DNA of 14,690 bases. Source: Caulobacteraceae bacterium. Its GTDB lineage: Bacteria; Pseudomonadota; Alphaproteobacteria; Caulobacterales; Caulobacteraceae. Shown here piece by piece: positions 1 to 7,094 of the stretch. Position numbers and translations under genes: made by a program. Position 1 is the first letter of the stretch. The number at the start of each line of letters is the position of its first letter. A model generated the notes under the pieces. That model did not search any database, was not told where the DNA came from, and worked only from the letters and a program-made list of their open reading frames with translations. The stretch spans positions 1 through 14,690 of the forward strand of contig CANJYY010000024.1 in NCBI GenBank assembly GCA_947479185.1, in the 5' to 3' direction.

Positions 1-9
1 AACCCTCTA

Positions 10-71
10 CGTCATCCTGAGGAGCGATCCCTCAGGATCCCCCGGACTGGATCCGGGGCTCGAAGGACGCA
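10..71. repeat. Intergenic palindromic repeat, long variant
   Basis: The outer arms (CGTCATCCTGAGGAGC at the left, CTCGAAGGACGCA at the right) match the arms of the repeats at 6968-7012 and 11056-11097. The middle differs and holds two small hairpins: CCTGAGG (16-22) with CCTCAGG (30-36), and CCCCGGA (40-46) with TCCGGGG (52-58). It lies just beyond the pstS terminator. This is a non-coding element of the family seen twice more in this window. Its function is unknown. Confidence 0.75.
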
Positions 72-108
72 CAAACGAAAAACGCCGCGACCCTTTCGGG
101 TCGCGGCG
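71..108 (-). terminator. Rho-independent terminator after pstS
   Basis: A perfect 11-bp GC-rich stem (83-93 with 98-108) closes a four-base loop. On the minus strand it is followed by a T-rich run (complement of 71-82, beginning TTTTT). It sits 25 bp past the pstS stop codon and probably ends transcription of the whole phosphorus block. Confidence 0.9.
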
Positions 109-133
109 CCAGTCGTCAGGTCGGGGAGGACCC

Positions 134-1171
134 TTAGGAGGCGGGACGCGCCAGGACCGTACCGGCCTTGAACGACGCCTTGCCGGCTTCGTGCGCGCCG
201 GCCGGCAGCGGGATCAGGCCACGGCCTTGCAGGTAACCACCGCGACCCGAGGCGGCGTCGGAGAGGAACTCCTCGACGAACTCGCGCAGGCCCGGCGTCA
301 CGCCGATGTTGGACTTCTTGACGTAGATGTAGAGCGAGCGCGACAGCGGGTAGGAGCCGTTGGCGATCGTCGCGGCGGTCGGCGCGATACCGTTGACGCT
401 GGCGACCTTCACCTTGTCCATGTTCTCTTCGTAGAAGGAGAAGCCGAACACGCCCAGCGAGCCCGGCGTGCGGGTCAGGGTCTGGACGATGGCGTTGTCA
501 TTCTCGCCGGCGTCGATCCAGCCGTCCGCGCGCAGCGGGTCGACCAGCGCCTTGAAGCCCTTTTCGTTGTTCGAGCGCATCTCGTCGAGGACGGGATACT
601 TGCGCGCGCCGGCTTCGATGGCCAGCTCGACCCAGGCGTCGCGGGTCCCGGACGTGGGCGGCGGGCCGTAGACCACGATGCGGTTGCCGGGCAGGCCCGT
701 GCCGACGTCGTCCCAGGCCTTGTAGGGGTTGGGCACGAACTTGCCGTAGCGCAGGACCTTGGCCGACAGGCCGAGGTACAGGTACTCAAGCTTGAAGTTG
801 TAGTCAGCGCCGTCCTTGTCGGTGGCGATGACGATACCGTCGAGGCCGACCTTCAGGGCGATGATGTCCTTCACGCCCTTGGCGGCGCAGGCGTCGAATT
901 CCGACTTCTTCATCGGGCGCGAGGCGTTGGCGACGTCGGGGAAACCTTCACCGGTGCCACCGCAGAAGATCTTGAAGCCGCCGCCGGTGCCCAGGGATTC
1001 AACCTTGGGAGCCTTGGAGGCGGTCTTGCGGGCGAAGTTTTCGGCGACGCGCGTGCTGAACGGGAAGACGGTCGAGGAACCGGCGGCCCAGACGTAGTCC
1101 CGGGCGGCGTGGGCTTGCGAGGCAATCGTCATGACCGCGGCGGCGGCCACCGTGCCGAGAAGCTTTTTCAT
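134..1171 (-). CDS. pstS: Phosphate ABC transporter substrate-binding protein (PstS-like)
   Basis: This is a 345-residue periplasmic phosphate-binding protein that would deliver phosphate to PstCAB. Residues 1-22 are a signal peptide (KK, hydrophobic core, AHA cleavage site). The mature protein shows the PstS phosphate-binding signatures: GSSTVFPF at 31-38, GTGGGF at 61-66, NASRPMK at 82-88 and TSGTRDAW at 173-180. The start is supported by GGAGAG seven bases upstream. It follows the porin on the same strand after 89 bp containing a hairpin (1228-1252), and ends before a strong terminator. No pstCAB is in this window, so its membrane partners must be encoded elsewhere. I see no separate Pho box in the short upstream gap, so it may depend on read-through from the porin promoter. 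The family call is firm; phosphate as ligand is inferred from the family. Confidence 0.93.
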   Translation of the reverse strand: MKKLLGTVAAAAVMTIASQAHAARDYVWAAGSSTVFPFSTRVAENFARKTASKAPKVESLGTGGGFKIFCGGTGEGFPDVANASRPMKKSEFDACAAKGVKDIIALKVGLDGIVIATDKDGADYNFKLEYLYLGLSAKVLRYGKFVPNPYKAWDDVGTGLPGNRIVVYGPPPTSGTRDAWVELAIEAGARKYPVLDEMRSNNEKGFKALVDPLRADGWIDAGENDNAIVQTLTRTPGSLGVFGFSFYEENMDKVKVASVNGIAPTAATIANGSYPLSRSLYIYVKKSNIGVTPGLREFVEEFLSDAASGRGGYLQGRGLIPLPAGAHEAGKASFKAGTVLARPAS

Positions 1172-1227
1172 TGGATACTCTCCAGGCGTGGGACGGGGAA
1201 ACCAGAGGATCGCCCCGGAAATGGATG

Positions 1228-1252
1228 GACCCGCCGGAAGTTCCGGCGGGTC
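1228..1252 (-). terminator. Hairpin between porin and pstS, possible attenuator
   Basis: A 10-bp perfect stem (1228-1237 with 1243-1252) with a five-base loop lies 9 bp after the porin stop codon. The minus-strand downstream sequence (CATCCATTTCC) is a poor T-tract. It may therefore act as a weak terminator or mRNA-stabilising 3' end that lowers pstS expression relative to the porin, not as a full stop. That role is inferred. Confidence 0.55.
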
Positions 1253-1260
1253 CGATAGTC

Positions 1261-2487
1261 CTAGAAGTCGAACTGGGCGCGGAACTGCAGGGTGTCCACG
1301 TCCACGTCGGAACCGACGGAGAAGTTGTCGTTCGTCGACCGGGTGTAGTTGGCCATGAAGCGAACGTAGGGGAAGGGGTACCAGTTGGCGCCCAGCGTCC
1401 AGGCGGTGTATTCGCCGGCCGTGGTCGGCGCGCCCGTGATGTCGGTCAGGTCGGCGCTGTCATAGCGCGCGGCCAGTTCGAACGCGCCGAAGCCGCCGGC
1501 CGTCATCGGGGCCAGGATCTTCGTGCGACCGAGTTCGCCCTTCTTCACGTCCATGTTGCGCTTCTCACCGGTGACGAACCAGCTGGCGGCCACGTAGTAG
1601 GCTTGGGCCGTTTCCGTCAGACCGTTGGTGCGGTCGATGTCGATGTTCGCCCACTCGGCCTGGACCGAGAACGGACCGTTGATGAACAGGCCTTCCAGGC
1701 CGATCATCGTGTCGTTGTCACCGATGGCGCCCGAGCTGGTGTAGCGCGCGCCGTAGTTGGTGTTGTTGCGGACCTGGTAGTTGAAGCCGGCCTGGTCGGA
1801 GCGATCGCGCTGGCGACCCCAGATGCCGAGGTGCAGCGTCTGGGTGTCGGTCACGATCGGCGCCCAGGTGGCGCGGGCGTTGATGCTGACCTGATCGCTG
1901 CCGCCGGCGGTGCCGGTGACGGTCGGGTCGGCGGCGTTGATGGAGTCGCCCGAGATGGCGGCCTGGACCGTCCAGTTCTCGCCGTTCATCTTGCCCGAGA
2001 TGTTCATGACGCGGCCGGCGTCGATGATGTCGTTGAACGGGCCACGCTCCATGAACGTGATGTAGCGCGACGAGGAGATGTTCTCGAGCGAGACGGTCTT
2101 GAAGTTACCGACCATGATCGAGCTGAAGTCGTTGGGCTTGTATTCCAGGACCACGTCTTCCCACTGGGTCGTGCCACCGCCGCTCGAGATGGCGGCTTCG
2201 GCCTTGTAGGCCCAGTTCTGGTTCCAGGTGCCTTCAACGCCCAGGCGGGCGGTGCGGACGCGGCTCACTTGCGAGCTGAAGTCGGCGCCGGTTTCGCGGT
2301 CAACTTCCTGGCTGACGACGTCCATGTAAACGCGACCGCGGACCTTGAAGGTCAGGGTGTCGTTGGAGAATTGCGGAGCGCCCTTCCAGGCGGTGGTGGT
2401 TTCTTGCGCGGAGGCGCCCGACACCAGGGCCAGCGCCATGAGCGCGCCCAGAGCGGACCCGCAGGCCAGCGAGGTCTTGGTCATCAT
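1261..2487 (-). CDS. Phosphate-selective porin (OprP/OprO family)
   Basis: This encodes a 408-residue outer-membrane beta-barrel of the phosphate-selective porin O/P family, which lets phosphate or polyphosphate cross the outer membrane. Residues 1-27 are a signal peptide ending ASA before QETT. The body has alternating polar/aromatic strands, an N-terminal segment FKVRGRVYMDVV, a VRTARLGVEGTW strand, and a terminal phenylalanine (QFRAQFDF) of the type recognised by the barrel assembly machinery. Two adjacent ATG codons (2487 and 2484) could both serve as start, with AAGGA 6 or 9 bases upstream. It lies 192 bp after phnE and is preceded by several PhoB-like half-sites (2565-2627), consistent with induction under phosphate limitation. 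The family is recognised from sequence; ion selectivity (phosphate, pyrophosphate or other anions) cannot be decided here. Confidence 0.85.
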   Translation of the reverse strand: MMTKTSLACGSALGALMALALVSGASAQETTTAWKGAPQFSNDTLTFKVRGRVYMDVVSQEVDRETGADFSSQVSRVRTARLGVEGTWNQNWAYKAEAAISSGGGTTQWEDVVLEYKPNDFSSIMVGNFKTVSLENISSSRYITFMERGPFNDIIDAGRVMNISGKMNGENWTVQAAISGDSINAADPTVTGTAGGSDQVSINARATWAPIVTDTQTLHLGIWGRQRDRSDQAGFNYQVRNNTNYGARYTSSGAIGDNDTMIGLEGLFINGPFSVQAEWANIDIDRTNGLTETAQAYYVAASWFVTGEKRNMDVKKGELGRTKILAPMTAGGFGAFELAARYDSADLTDITGAPTTAGEYTAWTLGANWYPFPYVRFMANYTRSTNDNFSVGSDVDVDTLQFRAQFDF

Positions 2488-2564
2488 TTCGGATCCTTGT
2501 CGATCTCACCCGGCGCCCCTCGCGTCAGGTCGGCGGACTCCTAGGCGGGGCCCGCGACGGTCCG

Positions 2565-2627
2565 ACGACAGGATGAGGAAGGTTCGACGACAACGACGCG
2601 TCAGTTTCGTGACAATCGATCCGACAG
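2565..2627 (-). promoter_or_regulatory. Candidate PhoB box array upstream of the porin
   Basis: Read on the minus strand, this region holds CTGTCGG (2627-2621), TTGTCAC (2615-2609), CTGACGC (2604-2598), TTGTCGT (2593-2587) and CTGTCGT (2571-2565). The three middle elements repeat every 11 bp with four-base spacers, which is the geometry of PhoB half-sites (consensus close to CTGTCAT). The individual matches are imperfect. The site lies 78-140 bp before the porin start. A phosphate-starvation role is inferred from this layout and from the gene content. Confidence 0.5.
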
Positions 2628-2679
2628 CGGACGATCCCGGAGCGCCCGACCTGGCGGAAAACCCTTGCTGTATAAGGCG

Positions 2680-3516
2680 CTAGAGGAGGCGGCTGCGGAT
2701 CGCCGATGACAGCAGATCGATACCCGACACGGCGACGACAATGACCAGCACGATGCAGCCGGTCTCGTCGTATTTGAACGACTGTGTGGAATCCAGCAAC
2801 ACCTGCCCGATGCCGCCCGCGCCGATCAGGCCGAGGACGGTGGCCGCCCGGCTGCTCGATTCAAAGCGGTACAGCGCATAGCTGACCCATAGAGGGGCGA
2901 CCTGGGGAATGACCCCCCAGACGATCTCGTGCAGGCGGCCGGCGCCGGTGGCGCGGACGCCCTCGACCGGGCCCTTGTCGATCGCCTCGACGGCCTCGGA
3001 GAACAGCTTGGCCAGCACGCCGCCGGTGTTGAACATCATGGCCATGACGCCGGCGAACGGGCCCAGGCCAACGGCGGTGATGAAGATCAGGGCGACGACC
3101 AGGTCGGGAATCGAGCGGATCAGGTCGAGCACCCGACGCACCGGCTGCTGAATCCACGACGGGGTGATGTTCTTCGACGCCAGCAGGCCCAGCGGAATGG
3201 CCACGATGATCGCCAGGGCCGTGCCCCACAGCGCCATCTGAATCGTCTGCCACATCTTGCCGGTATAGAGCGCCCAGTCCTTGCCGGTCAGATCGGACGG
3301 AACCCAGGCCGGGTCCCAGAAGCGGAAGGGGGCGAAGAAGCCGCCGACGAACTCGCCCATCCGGCTCTCGCTGCTGAACAGCATCGGGAACTTGTCGATC
3401 TCGGCCGGATGGAAGCTGATGATCAGCAGCAGCGCCACCCCGCCCCAGAGCAGGATGTCGAACAGCTGCGCGCTGAGCGGACGGCGCGGCGGCGTGAGGT
3501 CGGCGGTCTCGGTCAT
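2680..3516 (-). CDS. phnE: Phosphonate/phosphate ABC transporter permease PhnE
   Basis: This encodes a 278-residue inner-membrane permease of the PhnCDE importer. Hydrophobic segments appear near residues 18-36, 90-113, 135-165, 198-212, 225-240 and 252-272. The cytoplasmic EAA loop that contacts the PhnC ATPase is visible at about 174-194 (EAVEAIDKG through RATGAG). Length and single-permease layout match PhnE. The ATG is eight bases after the phnD stop, with only a weak ribosome-binding site (GAGACC), so translation is probably coupled. No phosphonate-degrading gene lies next to it, so the imported compound could be phosphonate, phosphite or phosphate ester; the sequence alone does not settle this. 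Confidence 0.93.
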   Translation of the reverse strand: MTETADLTPPRRPLSAQLFDILLWGGVALLLIISFHPAEIDKFPMLFSSESRMGEFVGGFFAPFRFWDPAWVPSDLTGKDWALYTGKMWQTIQMALWGTALAIIVAIPLGLLASKNITPSWIQQPVRRVLDLIRSIPDLVVALIFITAVGLGPFAGVMAMMFNTGGVLAKLFSEAVEAIDKGPVEGVRATGAGRLHEIVWGVIPQVAPLWVSYALYRFESSSRAATVLGLIGAGGIGQVLLDSTQSFKYDETGCIVLVIVVAVSGIDLLSSAIRSRLL

Positions 3517-3524
3517 GACCGGTC

Positions 3525-4547
3525 TCAGTTGGCGGCGGGCGCGGCGACGCCGGCCTTGGCGACCAGGGCGGCCTGCTTCGCCTTCAGGGCGGCGAGCGCT
3601 TCACGGGCGGCGGCGATCTTGGCCGGGTCGCCTGCTTCCTCGGCCTGGCCGAGGATTTCGGCCGCTTCCCAGATTTCCACCGGGATCAGGTGCGCCTGGT
3701 CGGCCGGCTTGAAGCCGCCAATGCTCAGCTTGGCCATGTTGGCGCGCTGACGTTCGGCTTCCGGCCCGGTTCCCTGGCCGTAGGTCAGGAAGAACTGCCG
3801 CAGCTTCTCCTTGATCGTCGGGTCGAGGTCCTTGCGCCAGACCATCGGGTCTTCCGGCAGGGTCGGCGATTCCCAGATCACCCGGACGCGGTCGGCCTGG
3901 CCTTCACCGCGATCCTTGTTGAGGCGCAGGGCCGTGGAGTTGTTGGTCGAGGCGTCGAGCCGGCCGTTGGCCACCGCGAACAGGTTGGCGGCGTGGTTGG
4001 CCGACAGCACGGTCTTGAAGCAGTTCTCGGGCTTGACCCCGCGCGGCAGGAAGACCTCGACCATCGGCACCAGGGTGCCGGAGGTCGACTTCTTGTCGCC
4101 CATGCCGAAGTTCAGGGTGCGGTCGCACTTGAACAGGTCGTCCAGGGTGCGGATCTTGCTGTTCGTCGGCACGATGATCACCGACTTGTAGCCGTCGGTG
4201 CCCGACGGATCGAAGGTGCGGGCGAAGACCTCGCCGTTTGAACGGCGCACGGCCTCCAGGCCCGACTGGTTGGAAAACCAGCCCACATCCGTCTGCTTGA
4301 AGCGCATCGCCTCGATCAGGGCGCTGTAGCTGCCGGAGAAGAACGGCTTCACCTTGAGGCCGGTCTGCTTCTCCATGTCGGCCAGGATGGGCGTCCAGTA
4401 GGACTCCATGTTCTGGGCCGACTCCGTCGACAGGATCGAGAAGGTGATCGTGTCCTGGGCGGCGCCCGTGGCGGCCTTCGGGCCACAGCCGGCGAGCGCC
4501 AGGGCCGCGACGGCCCCCAGGGCCAGAAGTGAGCGGCGGAGAATCAT
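3525..4547 (-). CDS. phnD: Phosphonate ABC transporter substrate-binding lipoprotein PhnD
   Basis: This encodes a 340-residue binding protein for the PhnCDE importer. It closely follows E. coli PhnD as I recall it: LSTESAQNMESYWTPILADME near 39-59, MRFKQTDVGWFSN near 81-93, GDKKSTSGTLVP at 150-161 and a TNNST segment further on. It differs from E. coli PhnD in carrying a lipobox (LAGC, cysteine at residue 21), so it should be a lipid-anchored protein and not a free periplasmic one. The C-terminal 40 residues are Ala/Lys-rich and look like a helical extension. Its ATG overlaps the phnC stop as ATGA (4544-4547), and AAGGAG sits about eight bases upstream. Binding specificity is not determined. 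Confidence 0.95.
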   Translation of the reverse strand: MILRRSLLALGAVAALALAGCGPKAATGAAQDTITFSILSTESAQNMESYWTPILADMEKQTGLKVKPFFSGSYSALIEAMRFKQTDVGWFSNQSGLEAVRRSNGEVFARTFDPSGTDGYKSVIIVPTNSKIRTLDDLFKCDRTLNFGMGDKKSTSGTLVPMVEVFLPRGVKPENCFKTVLSANHAANLFAVANGRLDASTNNSTALRLNKDRGEGQADRVRVIWESPTLPEDPMVWRKDLDPTIKEKLRQFFLTYGQGTGPEAERQRANMAKLSIGGFKPADQAHLIPVEIWEAAEILGQAEEAGDPAKIAAAREALAALKAKQAALVAKAGVAAPAAN

Positions 4548-5338
4548 GCGGGGGCTCCTTCCCAGAAGACGTCTTCGAATTCCGGGCCGTAGATATCGAT
4601 GAGTTTGTCGCGCTTGAGACCCGACGCCGGGCCGTCATAGACCATCTTGCCGGCCTTCAGCGCCACGACGCGGTCGCAGTATTTCAGGGCGTAGTCGACC
4701 TGGTGCAGGGTGACGATGACCGTCAGCCCGTCCTTGCGGTTCAGTTCGCGCAGGATTTCCATGACCTTGCGGGCCGAAACCGGGTCGAGCGAGGCGACCG
4801 GCTCGTCGGCGAGAATGATCTTGGCCTTCTGCACCAGGGCGCGGGCGATGGCGCCGCGCTGCTGCTGGCCGCCGGACAGGGTGTTGGCCCGCTGACCGGC
4901 GTAGTCGGAGACGCCGACGCGGTGCAGGGCCTGCATCGCCGCGACCTTGGTTTCGGCGGGCCAGCGCCCCAGCACACCCTGAATGAAGCCGATCCGCCCA
5001 AGCGAGCCCAGGGCGACATTGGTGAACAGGCTGAGGCGGCCGACCAGATTGAACTGCTGCGCGATGAAGCCGATGCGGATGCGCGCGTCGCGCACCTTTT
5101 CGCTGAGCTTGCCCTTGGCCTGGACCTTGCCGCCGAAGGCCTCGATGACCCCCTCGCCGGCGTCGATGGTCTGCAGACCGTCCACCGAGCGCAGCAGGGT
5201 CGACTTGCCCGACCCCGAAGGGCCGATCAGGGCGACCATCTCGCCGCGGGCGACGTCAAGCGAGACCCCGTCGAGCGCGCGGCGGGAACCAAAGGTCTTC
5301 GAGACCGAGCGGATCGAGAGGACGGCGTCTGTCGTCAT
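4544..5338 (-). CDS. phnC: Phosphonate ABC transporter ATP-binding protein PhnC
   Basis: This encodes a 264-residue ATPase of the PhnCDE importer, acting on the cytoplasmic face of PhnE. All ABC motifs are present: Walker A GPSGSGKST (39-47), Q-loop AQQF near 93-96, signature LSGGQ (154-158), Walker B ILADE with Asp178-Glu179, D-loop SLDP (184-187) and switch His212. I chose the ATG at 5338 because the domain begins right after it (VLSIRSVSKTFG). The reading frame stays open to 5416, but the extra 26 residues would cover the candidate Pho box and have no domain character. It is the first gene of the block: phnD overlaps by 4 bp and phnE follows. Confidence 0.95.
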   Translation of the reverse strand: MTTDAVLSIRSVSKTFGSRRALDGVSLDVARGEMVALIGPSGSGKSTLLRSVDGLQTIDAGEGVIEAFGGKVQAKGKLSEKVRDARIRIGFIAQQFNLVGRLSLFTNVALGSLGRIGFIQGVLGRWPAETKVAAMQALHRVGVSDYAGQRANTLSGGQQQRGAIARALVQKAKIILADEPVASLDPVSARKVMEILRELNRKDGLTVIVTLHQVDYALKYCDRVVALKAGKMVYDGPASGLKRDKLIDIYGPEFEDVFWEGAPA

Positions 5339-5390
5339 GGTTTTCGGCGAGAGTCCTAACACAGAAGCCAGACCCTCATGGAAGGGGCGT

Positions 5391-5408
5391 GCGAAAGTTT
5401 CGTGACGG
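5391..5408 (-). promoter_or_regulatory. Candidate PhoB box upstream of phnC
   Basis: On the minus strand two 7-base elements, CCGTCAC (5408-5402) and CTTTCGC (5397-5391), are separated by GAAA, giving the 11-bp period of a Pho box. The core GTCACGAAACT (5406-5396) is identical to that upstream of the porin (2613-2603). It ends 52 bp before the phnC start codon. The match to CTGTCAT is partial, but sharing the same 11 bases with a second phosphate-related gene strengthens it. Confidence 0.5.
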
Positions 5409-5507
5409 CAAGGCATATCCTTCCACGGGACGGGCTGGAAAGTCCCGTCTCATCCTCCGTTGCGGGAATTACGGGCGCCGCCACGCGCTGAGCGGGACAA
5501 AAGCCTC

Positions 5508-5536
5508 TTTACATCGAGATCAAGCGACCTTACATC
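5508..5536 (+). promoter_or_regulatory. Candidate housekeeping promoter for the decarboxylase gene
   Basis: TTTACAT (5508-5514), 14 bases, then CTTACATC (5529-5536) resembles the Caulobacter sigma-73 pattern TTGACGS-N10-14-GCTANAWC; the last six bases of the -10 fit TANAWC. Both boxes contain TTACATCG, a direct repeat offset by 21 bp, so a tandem regulator site is an alternative reading. A start near 5543 would give a leader of about 70 bases. Confidence 0.35.
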
Positions 5537-5543
5537 GCGCGCT

Positions 5544-5583
5544 CCCGGCGGACCCCGTGTCCATCTGCGCTGCTAACGCCGGG
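5544..5583 (+). other. Leader hairpin before the decarboxylase gene
   Basis: CCCGGCG (5544-5550) pairs perfectly with CGCCGGG (5577-5583) around a 26-base loop. It begins about where the predicted transcript would start and ends 32 bases before the TTG start codon. It may be a regulatory 5' structure. Alphaproteobacterial ornithine decarboxylase genes can carry a speF leader RNA, but I cannot confirm a match by eye. Confidence 0.3.
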
Positions 5584-5615
5584 CTAGGTTCAACAATCTT
5601 TGGGGGTTACGTGAA

Positions 5616-6881
5616 TTGCACACGTACCATAAGCCCCTGGACCTGGTCCGTGAGCGGTCACCGGAATGTCCTGTCGCCCTTGTGCGTCAAGACACCGTTG
5701 CCGTAGCGGCGCGCTGGTTCCAGGAGAATTTCAAGGGCGACGTCCTCTACGCGGTGAAGGCCAATCCTTCGCCCTGGGTCATCAAGACCCTCGTGGAAAA
5801 TGGCGTTACGGGCTTTGACGTAGCCTCGATCCCCGAGATCGAGCTGGTGGCGGAGCACGCCCCGGGATCGCGCATGGCCTTCATGCACCCGGTGAAGAGC
5901 CGCGCCTCGATTTCGGCGGCCTACTTCGACCACGGCGTGCGGACCTTCTCGTTCGATACCCAGGACGAGCTGGACAAGATCCTCGACGCCACGGGCAACG
6001 CCAGGGACCTCAACCTGATCGTCCGCATGGGCGTGACCACCGAGGGCGCGGCCTACTCTCTCTCCGGCAAGTTCGGCGTCGACAGCTTCAAGGCGCCGTC
6101 CCTGATGCTGGCCGCGCGTCGCGCGACCCAGGACATGATGGGCGTGTCGTTCCATGTCGGCAGCCAGTGCATGCGTCCGACCGCCTTCCAGGCGGCCATG
6201 GCCCAGACGGGCCGGGCGCTGGTGCGGGCCGGCGTGTTCGCCGATGTCATCGACATCGGCGGCGGCTTCCCGTCGGTTTATCCGGGCATGATCCCGCCGG
6301 ACATGAGCGACTACATCGCCGCCATCGACCGCGGCTTCAACGAGATGCCGGTATCGGAGACGACCCAGCTGTGGTGCGAACCCGGCCGGGCGCTGGTCGC
6401 CGAATCGACCTCGCTGCTGACCCGCGTCGAGCTGCGCAAGGGCGACGCCCTGTATCTGAACGACGGCGCCTATGGCTCGCTGTTCGATGCCGCGCACGCC
6501 AAGTGGCCTTTCCCGGTGAAGGGCTATCGCGGCGGGGCCGAGGCCCGTGAGCTGGAAGGCAATCTCAAGCCGTTCCAGTTCTACGGTCCGACCTGCGATT
6601 CCATCGACCACATGCCGGGCCCCTTCTGGCTGCCCGAGGATGTGCAGGAAGGCGACTTCGTCGAGATCGGCATGCTGGGCGCCTATGGCGTGGCCATGTC
6701 CACCCGCTTCAACGGCTTCGGCGCCGTCGAGACGGTGGCCGTGGACGACGACGCGCCGATGGCCTCGATGTTCGGCCTCGCCCGTCGCTCGATCCCCGTG
6801 CCGCGCACGGCGGAAAGCACCAATGTCGTGCGGCTGTCACGCCCGAAGGGCAAGGCGGGCCAGAGGAAGCGGAAGAAGTAG
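5616..6881 (+). CDS. Type III PLP-dependent ornithine/lysine decarboxylase
   Basis: This encodes a 421-residue alanine-racemase-fold decarboxylase, probably making putrescine from ornithine (or cadaverine from lysine). Visible motifs are the PLP lysine in YAVKAN (Lys48), the phosphate-binding loop DIGGGFPS (213-220), CEPGR (254-258), and the second-subunit active-site motif GPTCDSID (324-331) with Cys327 and Asp328, characteristic of ornithine/lysine decarboxylases. The C-terminus is a basic tail (KGKAGQRKRKK) not needed by the fold. The start appears to be TTG, with a GGGGG stretch about 10 bases upstream; no ATG or GTG in the right frame precedes the conserved region. It has its own upstream region, divergent from phnC, and is followed by a DHS-like gene after a 213-bp repeat-bearing gap. 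Ornithine preference is inferred. Confidence 0.92.
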   Translation: MHTYHKPLDLVRERSPECPVALVRQDTVAVAARWFQENFKGDVLYAVKANPSPWVIKTLVENGVTGFDVASIPEIELVAEHAPGSRMAFMHPVKSRASISAAYFDHGVRTFSFDTQDELDKILDATGNARDLNLIVRMGVTTEGAAYSLSGKFGVDSFKAPSLMLAARRATQDMMGVSFHVGSQCMRPTAFQAAMAQTGRALVRAGVFADVIDIGGGFPSVYPGMIPPDMSDYIAAIDRGFNEMPVSETTQLWCEPGRALVAESTSLLTRVELRKGDALYLNDGAYGSLFDAAHAKWPFPVKGYRGGAEARELEGNLKPFQFYGPTCDSIDHMPGPFWLPEDVQEGDFVEIGMLGAYGVAMSTRFNGFGAVETVAVDDDAPMASMFGLARRSIPVPRTAESTNVVRLSRPKGKAGQRKRKK

Positions 6882-6896
6882 CCTGCAAGACCATTC

Positions 6897-6942
6897 TGCG
6901 TGGTTCGAGACGCGTCGCTTCGCGGCGCTCCTCACCATGACG
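6897..6942. repeat. Intergenic palindromic repeat, pair 1 left unit
   Basis: This imperfect palindrome has outer arms TGCGTGGTTCGAGACGC and GCTCCTCACCATGACG around a small inner stem. It is an inverted, diverged copy of 6968-7012, 25 bp away. Relative to that copy the arm pair GG/CC is exchanged for CC/GG. It begins 15 bp after the decarboxylase stop codon. Confidence 0.75.
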
Positions 6943-6967
6943 AAACCCAGTGGGACGCACCCACGTT

Positions 6968-7012
6968 CGTCATCCTGAGGAGCCCGCGCCAGCGGGCGTC
7001 TCGAAGGACGCA
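6968..7012. repeat. Intergenic palindromic repeat, pair 1 right unit
   Basis: Arms CGTCATCCTGAGGAGC and GTCTCGAAGGACGCA flank the inner stem GCCCGC/GCGGGC with a GCCA loop. The arms match 11056-11097 and 10-71. Together with 6897-6942 it fills most of the gap between the polyamine genes. It lacks a T-tract, so it is not a classical terminator. Confidence 0.75.
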
Positions 7013-7094
7013 ACGCCGTTTCTCCCATCCGTCGCTCCGTCCGGGTGTGAGTCAGAATTCCGACGGGCGCTCAAACCTTGGGGAAACCAAAGCG

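Noticed and set aside
1172..1260. Search for a Pho box directly upstream of pstS
   Set aside because: No 11-bp-spaced CTGTCA-like half-sites were found; the gap mainly holds the hairpin.
1171..2544. Long plus-strand open frame of 457 codons opposite the porin
   Set aside because: It is antisense to a convincing porin, has no domain character, and reflects GC-rich third positions; similar mirror frames occur opposite pstS, the decarboxylase and the DHS-like gene.
5339..5416. 26-residue N-terminal extension of PhnC
   Set aside because: It lies over the candidate Pho box and precedes the ABC domain with no recognisable character; ATG 5338 suits the family length.
6900..7094. N-terminal extension of the DHS-like protein
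   Set aside because: The frame runs through both palindromic repeats, and the family homology and ribosome-binding site begin at the ATG at 7095.
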